64,000 nt of DNA from Bradyrhizobium sp. SZCCT0231 (GCF_018130245.1 NZ_JAFCKP010000011.1:1-64000), one strand, 5' to 3'. Counted from the first letter of the stretch, positions 33,512-43,363 are shown. Notes: generated by a model from the sequence alone, not told the origin. Program-made: numbers and translations.

Positions 33512-34839
33512 GCCGCCAGCCGCGGCGCCTGCGAGACCGGCAATTGCATCCGCACGATCAAGCCATGCGGCGTGCGGTCGTGCAGCGACAGCTCGCCGCC
33601 ATGGGCGAGTGCGATCGCGTGCGCGATCGAGAGGCCGAGCCCGAAGCCGGTGGACTCGTCCATGGTGCGCGCGTCGTCGCCGCGCACGAACGGCTCCAGC
33701 ATCTCCTGCTTGCGCGCATCCGAAATGCCGGGGCCGTCGTCCTCGACGTCGATGACGAGCGTGGTGTCCGAGACCTCGAGGCGGATCGTCACCTCGGCGC
33801 CGAAGCGCACCGCGTTCTCGACCAGGTTGGTGACGCCGCGATGCAGATCGTCGGGCCGCGCGACGGCGGTCGCGGACACCGGCCCGTCATAATGCACGAC
33901 ATGGCCCATGTCGCCGAACTGGTCGGCGACGAGCTGGAGCGTGCTGGCGATGTCGACCAGCGTCACCGCCTCGATCTTGCGGTCGTTGCGCAAGAGCGAC
34001 AGCACCGATTCCAGCATCGCGCGCATCTGGTCGAGATCGATCAGCATGCGCTTGCGGTTGCCCTCGTCCTCGATGAACTCGGCGCGCAGGCGCAGCCGCG
34101 TGATCGGCGTGCGCAGATCGTGGCTGATCGCGGCCAGCATCCGCGTGCGATCCGACATCAGCCGCGCGATCCGCTCGTGCATGCGGTTGAGCGCGCGCGC
34201 CACCGAGCGGATCTCTTCCGGGCCGCGCTCGGGCAACGGCTCGGCGGTGCCGTCGAGGCTGAAGTTCTCGGCGGCCTTGGCGAAGGACGACAGCGGCCTC
34301 GTCAGCGCACGCGCCGCCCACAGGCCAAGCACGGTGACGCAGATGAAGGCGCTCATCAGCGCGGTCAGCCAGGGCCCGCCCCAGAACCACGGCCGCGGGG
34401 CGCCTTCGACATGGCCGGCGATCACGGTCCCGTCGGGCAATTGCACGCCGACGCGGCGCGTATTCCCGTCCGAGGCAAGCTGCACGGCCTTGAAGCCCCG
34501 GCCGAGATGACGGCGCATCCCGTAAAGGTGCGGACCGTCGCTCTTCTCGACGATCGCAGTGCCGGGCGCCAGCATCTCGATGCCGAGGCCGGGGAAGGCG
34601 CGCGCAAGATCGGTGACGAGGCGCGGCCGCTCGCCGGGCTCGGCCGCGCCGAGCAGCAGGGCGGCATCGGTCAATTGACGGGCGCCGTCCGGTGGCCCAT
34701 CCGGGCGGTCCGGCCGGCTGATCAGGAAAGCGGCGGTGACGACGAGATGGAGCGCGACGGTCGACGCCAGCACCAGCGCGGCAATCTGCCCACTGATCCC
34801 CTTGAGGTGGAGGAACCCGAACGGCTTCATCGTCGGCAT
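33508..34839 (-). CDS. sensor histidine kinase (EnvZ-like)
   Basis: A 443-residue membrane kinase. Membrane segments lie near residues 18-40 and 157-177 with a periplasmic sensor between them, followed by a HAMP domain (ARALTRPLSSFAKAAENFSL). HisKA has the phosphorylated H240 in AAISHDLRTPITRLRLRAEF. The HATPase domain shows NLVENAVRFGAEV, DVEDDGPGIS and GFGLGLSIAHAIALAHGG. The response-regulator gene ends five bases upstream. The signal sensed is unknown. The TAG stop lies in a family G repeat. Confidence 0.93.
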   Translation of the reverse strand: MPTMKPFGFLHLKGISGQIAALVLASTVALHLVVTAAFLISRPDRPDGPPDGARQLTDAALLLGAAEPGERPRLVTDLARAFPGLGIEMLAPGTAIVEKSDGPHLYGMRRHLGRGFKAVQLASDGNTRRVGVQLPDGTVIAGHVEGAPRPWFWGGPWLTALMSAFICVTVLGLWAARALTRPLSSFAKAAENFSLDGTAEPLPERGPEEIRSVARALNRMHERIARLMSDRTRMLAAISHDLRTPITRLRLRAEFIEDEGNRKRMLIDLDQMRAMLESVLSLLRNDRKIEAVTLVDIASTLQLVADQFGDMGHVVHYDGPVSATAVARPDDLHRGVTNLVENAVRFGAEVTIRLEVSDTTLVIDVEDDGPGISDARKQEMLEPFVRGDDARTMDESTGFGLGLSIAHAIALAHGGELSLHDRTPHGLIVRMQLPVSQAPRLAA

Positions 34840-34844
34840 CCCCT

Positions 34845-35600
34845 TCAGCTGCTCAGGGGCCGCGCAACCGCTTCAGTGCTTGCTGCTTCCGTTCTCGGCG
34901 TGAACAAATAGCCGCCGGAGCGCACCGTCTTGATGAGGGTGGGATCGGCCGGATTGGGCTCGATCTTGCGGCGGATGCGGCTGACCAGCACGTCGATGGA
35001 GCGCTCGAACGAGCCGGTGTTGCGGCCCTGCGTGAGGTCGAGCAGGCTGTCGCGCGACAGCACGCGGCCGGGCCGCTCGCAGAACGTCCTGAGCAGATCG
35101 AACTCGGCGCTGGTCACCGCGACGCGCGCGCCTTCGGGATTGCGCAATTCGCGCAGGCGCAGATCGATGCGCCAGCCTTCGAAGGCGAGTGCGGAGGCGC
35201 CCGCGATCGTGCTCGCCGCCTGCGCCGCGGCCTGGCGGCGCAGCACCGCGTTGATGCGGGCGAGCAGCTCGCGCGGATTGAACGGCTTCGGCAGATAGTC
35301 GTCCGCGCCCATCTCGAGGCCGACGATACGATCGACGTCCTCGCCGCGCGCGGTCAGCATGATGATCGGCGTCTGCGATTCGGCGCGCACCTTGCGGCAC
35401 AGGCTGAGGCCGTCCTCGCCAGGCAGCATGACATCGAGAATGATGAGGTCGACGCGGTGATCGGCCATGGCGCGAGACATCTCGCGGCCGTCGCTCACGG
35501 CGGTGACGTTGCAGGCATTGTTGCGCAGGTACTTCGCAATCAACGTCCGGGTTTCGCGGTCGTCCTCGACGACCAGGATGTTGGGATTGGGAATGGCCAT
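34845..35600 (-). CDS. OmpR/PhoB family response regulator
   Basis: A 251-residue regulator. The receiver domain has D13-D14 (VVEDDRE), the phospho-acceptor D56 (LIILDVMLPGEDGL) and the conserved Lys in YLPKPFNPRELLAR. A C-terminal winged helix (VAVTSAEFDLLRTFCERPGR, RSIDVLVSRIRRKIE, TVRSGGYLF) binds DNA. The ATG at 35600 (MAIPNPN) fits the domain start. It forms a two-component operon with the kinase at 33508-34839, five bases apart. Targets are not evident. Confidence 0.93.
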   Translation of the reverse strand: MAIPNPNILVVEDDRETRTLIAKYLRNNACNVTAVSDGREMSRAMADHRVDLIILDVMLPGEDGLSLCRKVRAESQTPIIMLTARGEDVDRIVGLEMGADDYLPKPFNPRELLARINAVLRRQAAAQAASTIAGASALAFEGWRIDLRLRELRNPEGARVAVTSAEFDLLRTFCERPGRVLSRDSLLDLTQGRNTGSFERSIDVLVSRIRRKIEPNPADPTLIKTVRSGGYLFTPRTEAASTEAVARPLSS

Positions 35601-35780
35601 GCGGTTTGTTTGTCCGAGATTCAGGCCAAATGGCGAAGATTTTTGTTTCAGAGTGTTTCCAGAAGCCCCGTCGCAATACCGGGACATGACAGGCGGCGGA
35701 GCGGCAAGATCCCATTAAGGCCGTTAACCTTACCGTGGCGCCGTTCGCCACGAAACCCCGCAAGAACCCACGGAGCCATC

Positions 35781-36332
35781 ATGACCTCGATTTCGGCGGC
35801 CTCCGCCGGCAGCTATCAATCGCCGCTCCAGCGGCTTCAGCTGGAATTGCAATCGCAAGTGTCCGCAGGCACGGTCTCGTCGTCGGACCAGTCCGCGCTC
35901 TCGACGGCGCTGACGGATATCGACACGGCGCTCCAGCAAAGCCGGTCGAGCGACCAGTCGAGTGGCACGCGTCCCTCCAAGGACGAGATGCAGTCGAAGA
36001 TCGACGACCTCATCTCGAACGAGGTGTCGAACGGGACGCTGACCTCCGACCAGGCCGAGGAGCTGAAAAGCGTGTTTCAGTCCGCCTTCGCGGGTGGACC
36101 GGGTGGCGCAGGCGGCCCGCCGCCCGGTCCGCCGCCGGACGACGACTCTTCGGATTCGACGACGACGGACTCGACGAGCAGCAGCTCGACGGACCAGACC
36201 ACGGCCGAGATCCTCCAGCAGTTCCTGCAGGCGCTGCAACAGTCGCAATCGTCGGCGTCGTCCTACGGCGCCAGCGGCAGTTCATCAGGCAGCTCGAATT
36301 TCTCCGCGCTTCTGATCGACTACAAGAGCTGA
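35781..36332 (+). CDS. hypothetical Ser/Gln-rich protein
   Basis: A 183-residue protein without a signal peptide. The N-terminal half is helical and polar (SPLQRLQLELQSQVSAGTVS, MQSKIDDLISNEVSNGTLTS). A Gly/Pro stretch (GGPGGAGGPPPGPPPDDD), Ser/Thr/Asp runs and a Gln-rich helix (ILQQFLQALQQSQS) follow. No family is recognised; such proteins are annotated as hypothetical in Bradyrhizobium. The ATG at 35781 is preferred over the long open frame upstream. The DLISNEVSNGTLTSDQAEEL pattern recalls EF-hand-like loops only weakly. Confidence 0.65.
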   Translation: MTSISAASAGSYQSPLQRLQLELQSQVSAGTVSSSDQSALSTALTDIDTALQQSRSSDQSSGTRPSKDEMQSKIDDLISNEVSNGTLTSDQAEELKSVFQSAFAGGPGGAGGPPPGPPPDDDSSDSTTTDSTSSSSTDQTTAEILQQFLQALQQSQSSASSYGASGSSSGSSNFSALLIDYKS

Positions 36333-36558
36333 CCTCGCGCGACGCGGGTCGGCGCGGTCCTCGCCGCGGTCGTGCTTCACCCCAGGGCGTATGATCGTCG
36401 GCGGGGAACCGTGCATCGCAAAATGTTCCTGAGTGACGCAGGAACAAGCCTTGTGGATGCTCCGCTCGCGCATTGCGCGACGAAATTGCGGCGCGCACGG
36501 AACTGCGCGTGATCAGCGCTGTTTTCTCCGCACAAGGTTTTCGTAAGGAGAGGACAAC

Positions 36559-37077
36559 ATGATGAAATCGATCGTTGCCGGCCTTGCCGGCACAGCACTG
36601 CTTGCGACCGCAGCGTTCGCGCAAGCGCCGACCGCCACCACCGACAAGGCGCCGACCGCGGCCACCGCCACGACGACGAGCGCGTCCGACCAGTGGCGCG
36701 CGTCGAAAATGTCGGGCGTGAAGGTCTATAACGAGGCCAACGAGAACATCGGCTCGATCAACGACCTCTTGATGGACAAGAGCGGCGCCATCAAGATCGC
36801 CGTGATCGGCGTCGGCGGCTTCCTCGGCATGGGCGAGCATCAGGTTGCGGTGCCCTACGAGAAGCTGAAGTTCGTCAACGAGCCCGTCGCCTACAGCGGC
36901 ACAGCGGCCACCAGCCCGCCCGGTCGGCCGGCCACGACCACGACGACCGGCGCAGCGACCGGAACCGACAAGACCGCGGCGACGCCGCCCGCGCCGAAAT
37001 GGTATCCGGACCACGCCGTGTTCAACGCGAGCAAGGACGAGCTGAAGAACATGCCCGCGTTCAAGTACGCGGAGTAA
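36559..37077 (+). CDS. exported PRC-barrel protein
   Basis: A 172-residue protein. A signal peptide (MMKSIVAGLAGTALLATAAF, cleavage after AQA) and a Thr/Ala-rich linker come first, then a PRC-barrel domain from about 50 to 112: MSGVKVYNEANENIGSINDL, then KIAVIGVGGFLGMGEHQVAV. A Thr/Ala/Pro-rich stretch and a short conserved tail (WYPDHAVFNASKDELKNMPA) end it. PRC-barrel proteins in rhizobia are abundant under stress. The ATG follows AGGAGAGGACAAC. It is convergent with the ABC importer. Confidence 0.85.
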   Translation: MMKSIVAGLAGTALLATAAFAQAPTATTDKAPTAATATTTSASDQWRASKMSGVKVYNEANENIGSINDLLMDKSGAIKIAVIGVGGFLGMGEHQVAVPYEKLKFVNEPVAYSGTAATSPPGRPATTTTTGAATGTDKTAATPPAPKWYPDHAVFNASKDELKNMPAFKYAE

Positions 37078-37192
37078 TGCGGCTCGCGTAACTGCCCAAA
37101 CGAAGCGCGCCCGGTTTTCACTGGGCGCGCCGTCGTGTCCTTCTTCTTTCGCCTCGCGAACAAGAGAGGAGAAGGAAGAAGAACGCCGCCGG

Positions 37193-38023
37193 TCACGCGC
37201 CGCCCGCCTTGAGCCGTTCGTTGCGCCGGCGCAAGGCTTCCAGGGTGGCGAGGAGGATGACCGAGACCGTCGTCAAAATCACCGCCGCTGCCGTGATGGT
37301 CGGGCTGATGTTCTCGCGGATGCCGCTGAACATCTCGCGCGGCAGGGTGCGCTGCTCGGGACCTGCCATGAACAGCACGATCACCACCTCGTCGAAACTG
37401 GTCGCGAAGGCGAACAGCGCGCCTGACGCGAGGCCGGGCAGGATCAGCGGCAGGATCACGCGGCGGAATGCGTAGAATGGCGAGGCGCCGAGCGAGGCGG
37501 CGGCGCGTGCCAGATTGGTGTCGAAGCTCTGCAGCGTCGCGCCGACCGTGATCACCACGAAGGGCGTCGCCAGCGCGGTGTGGGCCAGGATCAGGCCGAG
37601 ATAGCTGCCGGTCAGTCCGATCGGCGCGAAGAAGAAATACAGGCCCACCGCAGTGATGACACCGGGCACGACGACCGGCGAGAGCACGAAAGCCAGCACG
37701 AGCGGTTTGAACCGGCTCTTCCACTGTGCCAGCCCCAGCGCGGCCAGCGTGCCAAGCACCATCGACAAAATGGTCGAGGCGACGCCGATGATCATGCTGT
37801 TCTTCAGCGAATTCATCCAGCGCGGCGAATTGATGAAGTCGTCGTACCAGCGCAAGGAGAGGCCCGGCAGGGGATAGGTCAGGTACGAGCTAGAACTGAA
37901 GGACAGCGGCATGATCGCAAGGATTGGCGCGATCAGGAAGATGAACACCAGTGTGGAGATGGCGATGGTCGCGGTCCACGCGATGCGCTGGCTGGGCGTG
38001 CGCAAGGAGGAATTGTCGCTCAA
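37193..38023 (-). CDS. ABC transporter permease (PotC type)
   Basis: A 276-residue inner-membrane permease with six membrane segments. The EAA-like loop is LARAAASLGASPFYAFRRVI followed by LPLILPGLASG. The start is a TTG at 38023 whose last bases overlap the stop of the upstream permease gene (TTGA), so the two are translationally coupled; there is no ATG near the domain start. It belongs to the polyamine/thiamine/iron family of importers with the ATPase, binding protein and second permease encoded upstream. It is the last gene of the operon. Confidence 0.88.
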   Translation of the reverse strand: MSDNSSLRTPSQRIAWTATIAISTLVFIFLIAPILAIMPLSFSSSSYLTYPLPGLSLRWYDDFINSPRWMNSLKNSMIIGVASTILSMVLGTLAALGLAQWKSRFKPLVLAFVLSPVVVPGVITAVGLYFFFAPIGLTGSYLGLILAHTALATPFVVITVGATLQSFDTNLARAAASLGASPFYAFRRVILPLILPGLASGALFAFATSFDEVVIVLFMAGPEQRTLPREMFSGIRENISPTITAAAVILTTVSVILLATLEALRRRNERLKAGGA

Positions 38024-39282
38024 TTCTTCATCCCTCCCGTGACCTGCCGGCCCTGCACCAGCTTGCCGTAGACGAGAGCGAGCAGAAGCGTGGCCAGCAG
38101 CAGCACCGCACCCAGCGCCGAAGCAAGGCCCCAATTGGCGGTCTCGGTCGTGTAGAGCGCGATGAAGTAGCTGATCATCTGGTCGGCGGCGCCGCCGACC
38201 AGTGCCGGTGTGATGTAATAGCCGAGCGCCAGGATGAAGACGAGCAGGCTTCCGGCGCCGATGCCGGGCAGGGTCTGCGGCAGGTAGATGCGCAGGAAGG
38301 CGGCGAGGGGCGGCGCACCGAGCGAGGCGGCGGCACGCATGTAGGCAGGCGAGATTGCCTTCATGCTGCTGTAGAGCGGCAGGATCATGAACGGCAGCAG
38401 AACGTGGGTCATGGCCACGCAGACACCGAAGCGATTGTAGATCAGGCGGAGCGGCTCGTCGATGATGCCAAGCCAGTGCAGGCTGTCGTTCACGACGCCC
38501 TTGCTCTGCAGCAGGACGATCCAGGCGCAAGTGCGGACCAGAAGCGACGTCCAGAACGGCAGCAGCACGAAGATCATCAGCAGGTTCGACCGGGCCGGCG
38601 GCAGCGTCGCCAAGAGGTAAGCGACCGGGAAGCCGAGGATCAGGCAGAGTGCCGTGACACTGATGCTGATGAGGAAGGTGCGGGCGAAAATGTCGCGGTA
38701 GATGGCCTGATCCGGCGGGGCCGCGACGATCGTGCCGTCCGCGTTCCTGACAAGGTCGAGCGCCGCCAGCAGGTAGAAACCGGTCACCGGGCCGCTAGCG
38801 TCCTTGATCGTCGTCCAGGTCGTGCGTTCGCGCCAGGCCGGATTGATCTTGCCCAGCGTCTCCCTGGCCGTCCCTCGTTCCGGCACCGCCTTCAGATTGC
38901 GGGCTGTGCTGGTCAGGATCGTGCGAAAACCGTTGAGTGCGTAGTTGAGCCGCTTGGCTGCAATCGCAATGGTGCCGGCGGCGCGCGCCGCCAGGATGTC
39001 GCTTGCCAGCGCCGCATAGGCGTTTTCATCCGGCAGGTCCGTGCCGTCCCAGCTGGCGAGAGCAGCGACTGTTTGCGGCAGGACCTGGCGCACCTCCCTG
39101 TCCTCGACCGAGCGCCACAGCATGCCGGCAATGGGGCCAGCGAAAGTGAAGAGCAGGAAGACGAGAAGCGGCAGGACCAGCACCAATGCCTTGACCTGGC
39201 GTGTCCGCTCCGCACGCCTCAATCGGCGTTTGAGCGGCACCTCGGTCGACGCATTGGCGCCGGTCAAGAGCGCGTTCACCAT
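38020..39282 (-). CDS. ABC transporter permease (PotB type)
   Basis: A 420-residue permease. The first membrane segment (VKALVLVLPLLVFLLFTFAG) is followed by a long periplasmic loop of about 150 residues. Five more segments and the EAA loop YMRAAASLGAPPLAAFLRIY then LPQTLPGIGAG follow. The long first loop is characteristic of this subgroup of spermidine/putrescine-type permeases. It begins 7 bases downstream of the binding-protein gene and overlaps the next permease start. Confidence 0.9.
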   Translation of the reverse strand: MVNALLTGANASTEVPLKRRLRRAERTRQVKALVLVLPLLVFLLFTFAGPIAGMLWRSVEDREVRQVLPQTVAALASWDGTDLPDENAYAALASDILAARAAGTIAIAAKRLNYALNGFRTILTSTARNLKAVPERGTARETLGKINPAWRERTTWTTIKDASGPVTGFYLLAALDLVRNADGTIVAAPPDQAIYRDIFARTFLISISVTALCLILGFPVAYLLATLPPARSNLLMIFVLLPFWTSLLVRTCAWIVLLQSKGVVNDSLHWLGIIDEPLRLIYNRFGVCVAMTHVLLPFMILPLYSSMKAISPAYMRAAASLGAPPLAAFLRIYLPQTLPGIGAGSLLVFILALGYYITPALVGGAADQMISYFIALYTTETANWGLASALGAVLLLATLLLALVYGKLVQGRQVTGGMKN

Positions 39283-39288
39283 TGGTTG

Positions 39289-40338
39289 CTATTTCGCGGC
39301 CCATTTGTTGAAGCGCTCGGTCAGGCGGTCGATGTTCTCGAGCCAGAAGCCGACGTTGATCTCGACCGCGTTCTTGATGTTGTCAGGCGCTGTCGGAAGG
39401 TCCTTCAGAACGGCGGGCGCGAGCCGGCCGGCGGCGTCCTTGTTCGAAGTGCCATAGGCGATGTTCTCCGACAGTTTCGACTGGTTCTCCGCCTTGCCGA
39501 CGAAGTCCAGGAACTTGTAGGCCGCGTCCTTGTTCGGGCTGCCCTTCAGGATGACCCAGCTGTCGAGGGTGAAGAGCGCGCCGTCCCACACCATGCCGAA
39601 GTTCTTCTTTTCGTTCTTGTTCGCGGTGTCGATGCGGCCATTGTAGACCGAGGTCATCGCCACCTCGCCGGAGGCGAGCAATTGCGGCGGCTGCGCGCCG
39701 GCCTTCCACCAGACGATGTCGCCCTTGATGGTGTCGAGCTTCTTGAAGGCGCGCTCGACGCCTTCGTCGGTCGCCAGCACCTTGTAGACGTCCTTCGGTG
39801 CGACGCCGTCGGCCATGAGGGCGATCTCCAGCGTGGTCTTCGGGCCCTGACGCAGGGCGCGCTTGCCCGGAATCTTCTTGGTGTCGAAGAAGTCGGCCCA
39901 GCCTTTCGGGGCCTCCTTCAGCTTGTCCTTGTCGTAGCCGAGCACGAAATCGTAGAGGATGGCGCCGACGCCGCAAGGATTGACCGACGGCGGGATATAG
40001 GCGGCCTCGCCGCCGATCTTGGAATAGTCCAGCTTCTCGAACAGGCCTTCCTCGCAGCCGACCGCGAGCTCGTCGCTCTCGACCTGGACGACGTCCCAGG
40101 TGGAGGCACCTCCCTGCACCTTGGCGCGCAACACGCCGACGCCGCCGTCCCAGGATTCGTCGTTCATCGCAGCGCCGGACGCTTTCTTGAACGGCTCGAA
40201 GTAAACCTTCTTCTGCGCATCCTGATACGCGCCGCCCCATGATACGACGGTGAGGTCACGCGCCTCTGCGACCGTGGCCAGCGCGGCGCTGGCGCTGAAC
40301 GCCGCGGCGAAACCAAGAGCAATCTTGCGCTTCAGCAT
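39289..40338 (-). CDS. extracellular substrate-binding protein (PotD type)
   Basis: A 349-residue periplasmic protein with a signal peptide (MLKRKIALGFAAAFSASAAL, ending near AEA). LTVVSWGGAYQDAQKKVYFE is typical of the spermidine/putrescine-binding group. STWDVVQVESDELAVGCEEG and a later TLDSWVILKGSPNKDAAYKF are conserved. Acidic and aromatic residues in the cleft fit a cationic polyamine-like ligand, but the substrate is only inferred. It is the second gene of the importer operon. Confidence 0.9.
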   Translation of the reverse strand: MLKRKIALGFAAAFSASAALATVAEARDLTVVSWGGAYQDAQKKVYFEPFKKASGAAMNDESWDGGVGVLRAKVQGGASTWDVVQVESDELAVGCEEGLFEKLDYSKIGGEAAYIPPSVNPCGVGAILYDFVLGYDKDKLKEAPKGWADFFDTKKIPGKRALRQGPKTTLEIALMADGVAPKDVYKVLATDEGVERAFKKLDTIKGDIVWWKAGAQPPQLLASGEVAMTSVYNGRIDTANKNEKKNFGMVWDGALFTLDSWVILKGSPNKDAAYKFLDFVGKAENQSKLSENIAYGTSNKDAAGRLAPAVLKDLPTAPDNIKNAVEINVGFWLENIDRLTERFNKWAAK

Positions 40339-40403
40339 GGTCTTCGTTCCTTCTTCATGTGAGTTGCGTCGACATTGATTGTTTCAGCTCCGCTGCCGGT
40401 AGA

Positions 40404-41528
40404 TCAGACGGGATCGAGGGCGAGGCAGTCCTCGGGGCGGAAGGTGATGAATACGGTTTCGCCAGGTCTTAGGCTGCCATGTTTCAGGCTCTCATGCGCT
40501 CCCGATTGAAGCTTGACCATGAATTCGCCGTTGCCGGCGACATCGAGCACGGCCAGCGCGTGGTCGCCGAGATAGATGGTGTTCTGCACTTTTGCCGGCA
40601 GCCGGTTCGGTCCTTCGCTGGCGCTGCCATCCGGAACAATCGCGACACGCTCCGGCCGCACCGACAGGGAGGTCGATGCGCCCGCGCCTGACACGTTGAC
40701 CGCCCGTGCGGTCACGGTGCCGCCGCCGGCCAGCGCGACGCGGCAATAGTCCCTTTCGACGGTTTCCACGGTGCCGGCGAGCACATTGTTCTCGCCGATG
40801 AAGTGGGCGACGAAGCTGTTCACCGGATGCTCATACAGCGCGTCGGGCCGGTCGATCTGCTGCACGATGCCGTCGTTGAACACGGCGATGCGGTCCGACA
40901 TGGTGAGCGCTTCACTCTGATCGTGAGTGACGTAGACGATCGTGATGCCCATCGCCTCGTGCAGTTGCTTGATCTCCAGCTGCATCTGCTCCCGCAGACG
41001 CTTGTCCAGCGCGCCCAAGGGCTCGTCCATCAGCACGAGCTGCGGATTGAAGACCAGCGCGCGGGCCAGCGCCACGCGCTGCTGCTGACCGCCGGACAAT
41101 TGTCCGGGCCGCCGGTGCGCAAGAGTTTCCATCTTGATCATGCGCAGCGCCGCCCTCACGCGCTCCTGCGTTTCCGCCTTGCTCGACTTGCGAACCGATA
41201 GCGGGAAGGCGATGTTTTCCGCGATCGTCAGGTGCGGAAACAGCGCGTAGTTCTGGAACACCATGCCGATGTCGCGCTTGTGCGGCGGCACGTTCTTGAT
41301 CGGGCGGTCCGCGAGATAGATCTCGCCAAGGGTCGGCACCTCGAAACCGGCCAGCATCATCAGCGTCGTCGTCTTGCCCGAGCCCGACGGGCCGAGCAGG
41401 GTGATGAACTCGCCCTTCCTGATGTCGAGATCGAGGTTCTTCACCACGAGATGCTCGCCATCATAGGTCTTCTGAATGCCGGAAAAACGCACCAGCGCCG
41501 GCGCGGCTGTGACCATGCCGGCTTCCAT
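40404..41528 (-). CDS. ABC transporter ATP-binding protein (PotA type)
   Basis: A 374-residue ATPase. Walker A GPSGSGKTT, Q-loop QNYALFPHLT, signature LSGGQQQRVALARAL and Walker B LVLMDEPLGALD are in the N-terminal 240 residues. A C-terminal TOBE regulatory domain (SLSVRPERVAIVPDGS) follows. It energises the importer encoded just downstream: binding protein and two permeases. The ATG at 41528 follows GCGAGGACAAC. First gene of the four-gene operon. Confidence 0.93.
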   Translation of the reverse strand: MEAGMVTAAPALVRFSGIQKTYDGEHLVVKNLDLDIRKGEFITLLGPSGSGKTTTLMMLAGFEVPTLGEIYLADRPIKNVPPHKRDIGMVFQNYALFPHLTIAENIAFPLSVRKSSKAETQERVRAALRMIKMETLAHRRPGQLSGGQQQRVALARALVFNPQLVLMDEPLGALDKRLREQMQLEIKQLHEAMGITIVYVTHDQSEALTMSDRIAVFNDGIVQQIDRPDALYEHPVNSFVAHFIGENNVLAGTVETVERDYCRVALAGGGTVTARAVNVSGAGASTSLSVRPERVAIVPDGSASEGPNRLPAKVQNTIYLGDHALAVLDVAGNGEFMVKLQSGAHESLKHGSLRPGETVFITFRPEDCLALDPV

Positions 41529-41650
41529 GTTGTCCTCGCGTTGTCCCCTACAATGCCGTGCGAGATTAGCATCCTGCGGCGAGAATGCCAGCGGCGCAAG
41601 CGACGAAGAGGCGTGCGGGCCCCGGCGAGTGGTCGGTCAGTGGGGGCGCG

Positions 41651-43222
41651 CTACATCCCCGAGAGCTTGCTCACATATACATTCAGCGAGCCGCCGGCTT
41701 CGGCAACCACGCGCAGGGTCTTGGAATCGAAGGCGATGTCGGCGAGCGTCAGGCTGTCGATCTTGGCCTCGACCTTGAGGCCGTCCTCGCTCTTCTGGTA
41801 GTCGGCGATTGCGGCCGCGATCTTCTCGCGGGCGTTGGCGGCGATCGGCTTCAGGTCGATCGTTGCCTTCTGCAGCAGCGCCTGCTGCATCTGCGGCACG
41901 ACCGCGCGCGCCGCCGCTCCCAAGAGGCCGAAGGCCGCTTCGGACTCGACCGCGAGCTGGATGTCGGCGAGCCGCAGCGTCTGCCGCGCCTGGTCGAGCA
42001 TCGGCCGGCCCCAGATGTGCACAGTCGCCTCGGCGCCGAGCCCGAACCAGCTCTTCTTCTCCTTGGCGCGCACCAAAAGCGAGATCAGCAGCCGGTCACC
42101 CGAGGGGATCACGTTGGCGCTCTTGACGGTGACGTCGACCGGGCCGGAGCCGTCCTCGGGATAGGTGCGGCCGACCATCTGCGCTGCGATCAGCTTGTTG
42201 ATCTCGGTGAAGGGCACGTCGATCGGCACGCCGATGTTCACGCCGGTGCCGGTCGGCGGCACGATCGAGATCTTGTCGGGGAACGGACAGTCCGGCTTGG
42301 TCGGCGCCGAGGTCACGCGTGTCTCGGCCTCGAGGCCGAGCAGCAGCGTCACGGCCTGCGCATCGACGCGCGGCTGCGCCGCGATCGCGCGCACCGGCTT
42401 CATCTCGAGCCAGAGCGGCGGCAGCGCGGCCGAGGAACCCGAACCTTGCAGCGGGATCGAGCGGCAGGCCTTGACCCATTGCGCTTTCGCGTTCTCCCGC
42501 AGCGATGGATCGTTGCGGATGCGCTCGGAGACGGCGTTGATCTGCTCGCCGACGGTCTTGTCGATCAGCGGCTTCACCTGCGCCGGCACGTTGACCTTCG
42601 CGCCGGCGACGTTGAGGTTGGTGTCGCCGAGATTGACCTGGGCGCCGAGATTGGGCTCCAGATGCCAGGCGGCGGCAAGCTTCGGGCGCGAGGTGACGAC
42701 CACGTTGCCCCTGATCTCGGCGCTGGCGTTCAGGTTCTTGATGTTGACCGCGCCGATCCGTTTTGCCGCGTCGCCACCGAGCACGCCGCCGAGCGCGTCG
42801 CCAAGCGCGCCTGTGGCTTTCGACGACAGCGAGCCGGTCACGTTCAGCTTGCCGCTGAGCGGCGTCGAGATCGTCAGCACGTCCTTGTCGCCGCTGGCTG
42901 CCATCGGCCCGCGCACGGCGGACCAGCCGATATCGGCGTTCTCCAGGATCTGCGAGATCGGGTTGTCGGCCTTGCCGGCGAAATTGCGCGGCGCGGCCTT
43001 CTCGGCCTGCTCGCGGATCGCCGACAGCGCGATGGCGACCGGTGCGACCACGATCGAGCTCTTCGAGGCCGGCGGCAGCGGTGGCAGTTGCGCGACGACC
43101 GGCGTCGCCGAATTCGTCGCGCGCGGCGACAGCAGGTCCATCGCCTTCAGGCTGATGAAGAACGACGCCGCGAGCACTGCGACGCCGATCAGGATGGTCT
43201 TCAAATTCCACGTAAGTCCCAT
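41651..43222 (-). CDS. DUF4403 family protein
   Basis: A 523-residue protein with one N-terminal membrane segment (ILIGVAVLAASFFISLKAM) and a large periplasmic or outer-face domain matching DUF4403: PCWHLEP-type beta repeats such as RPKLAAAWHLEPNLGAQVNL and AQPRVDAQAVTLLLGLEAET. KPDCPFPDKISIVPPTGTG and a C-terminal LTLADIAFDSKTLRVVAEAG also fit. The fold resembles lipid-binding tube-forming proteins, but no function is established. The ATG at 43222 (MGLTWNLKT) is preferred to an in-frame ATG 21 codons upstream. Monocistronic. Confidence 0.82.
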   Translation of the reverse strand: MGLTWNLKTILIGVAVLAASFFISLKAMDLLSPRATNSATPVVAQLPPLPPASKSSIVVAPVAIALSAIREQAEKAAPRNFAGKADNPISQILENADIGWSAVRGPMAASGDKDVLTISTPLSGKLNVTGSLSSKATGALGDALGGVLGGDAAKRIGAVNIKNLNASAEIRGNVVVTSRPKLAAAWHLEPNLGAQVNLGDTNLNVAGAKVNVPAQVKPLIDKTVGEQINAVSERIRNDPSLRENAKAQWVKACRSIPLQGSGSSAALPPLWLEMKPVRAIAAQPRVDAQAVTLLLGLEAETRVTSAPTKPDCPFPDKISIVPPTGTGVNIGVPIDVPFTEINKLIAAQMVGRTYPEDGSGPVDVTVKSANVIPSGDRLLISLLVRAKEKKSWFGLGAEATVHIWGRPMLDQARQTLRLADIQLAVESEAAFGLLGAAARAVVPQMQQALLQKATIDLKPIAANAREKIAAAIADYQKSEDGLKVEAKIDSLTLADIAFDSKTLRVVAEAGGSLNVYVSKLSGM

Positions 43223-43363
43223 CAATCCCCCAAGCCGCCCCAGCGGGGATTCTACAGGGCGGGCGAGGAGGGCGCTAGAGCGCACCGGTGGGGTGGAATT
43301 GGGGCGAACAGGTTAACGGCCGCGAATGCGCCGCCGCCGCGCATTCAAATCATCACGACGCGG

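Noticed and set aside
37951-40242. 763-codon open frame on the plus strand
   Set aside because: Antisense to the ABC permease and binding-protein genes and of shadow composition.
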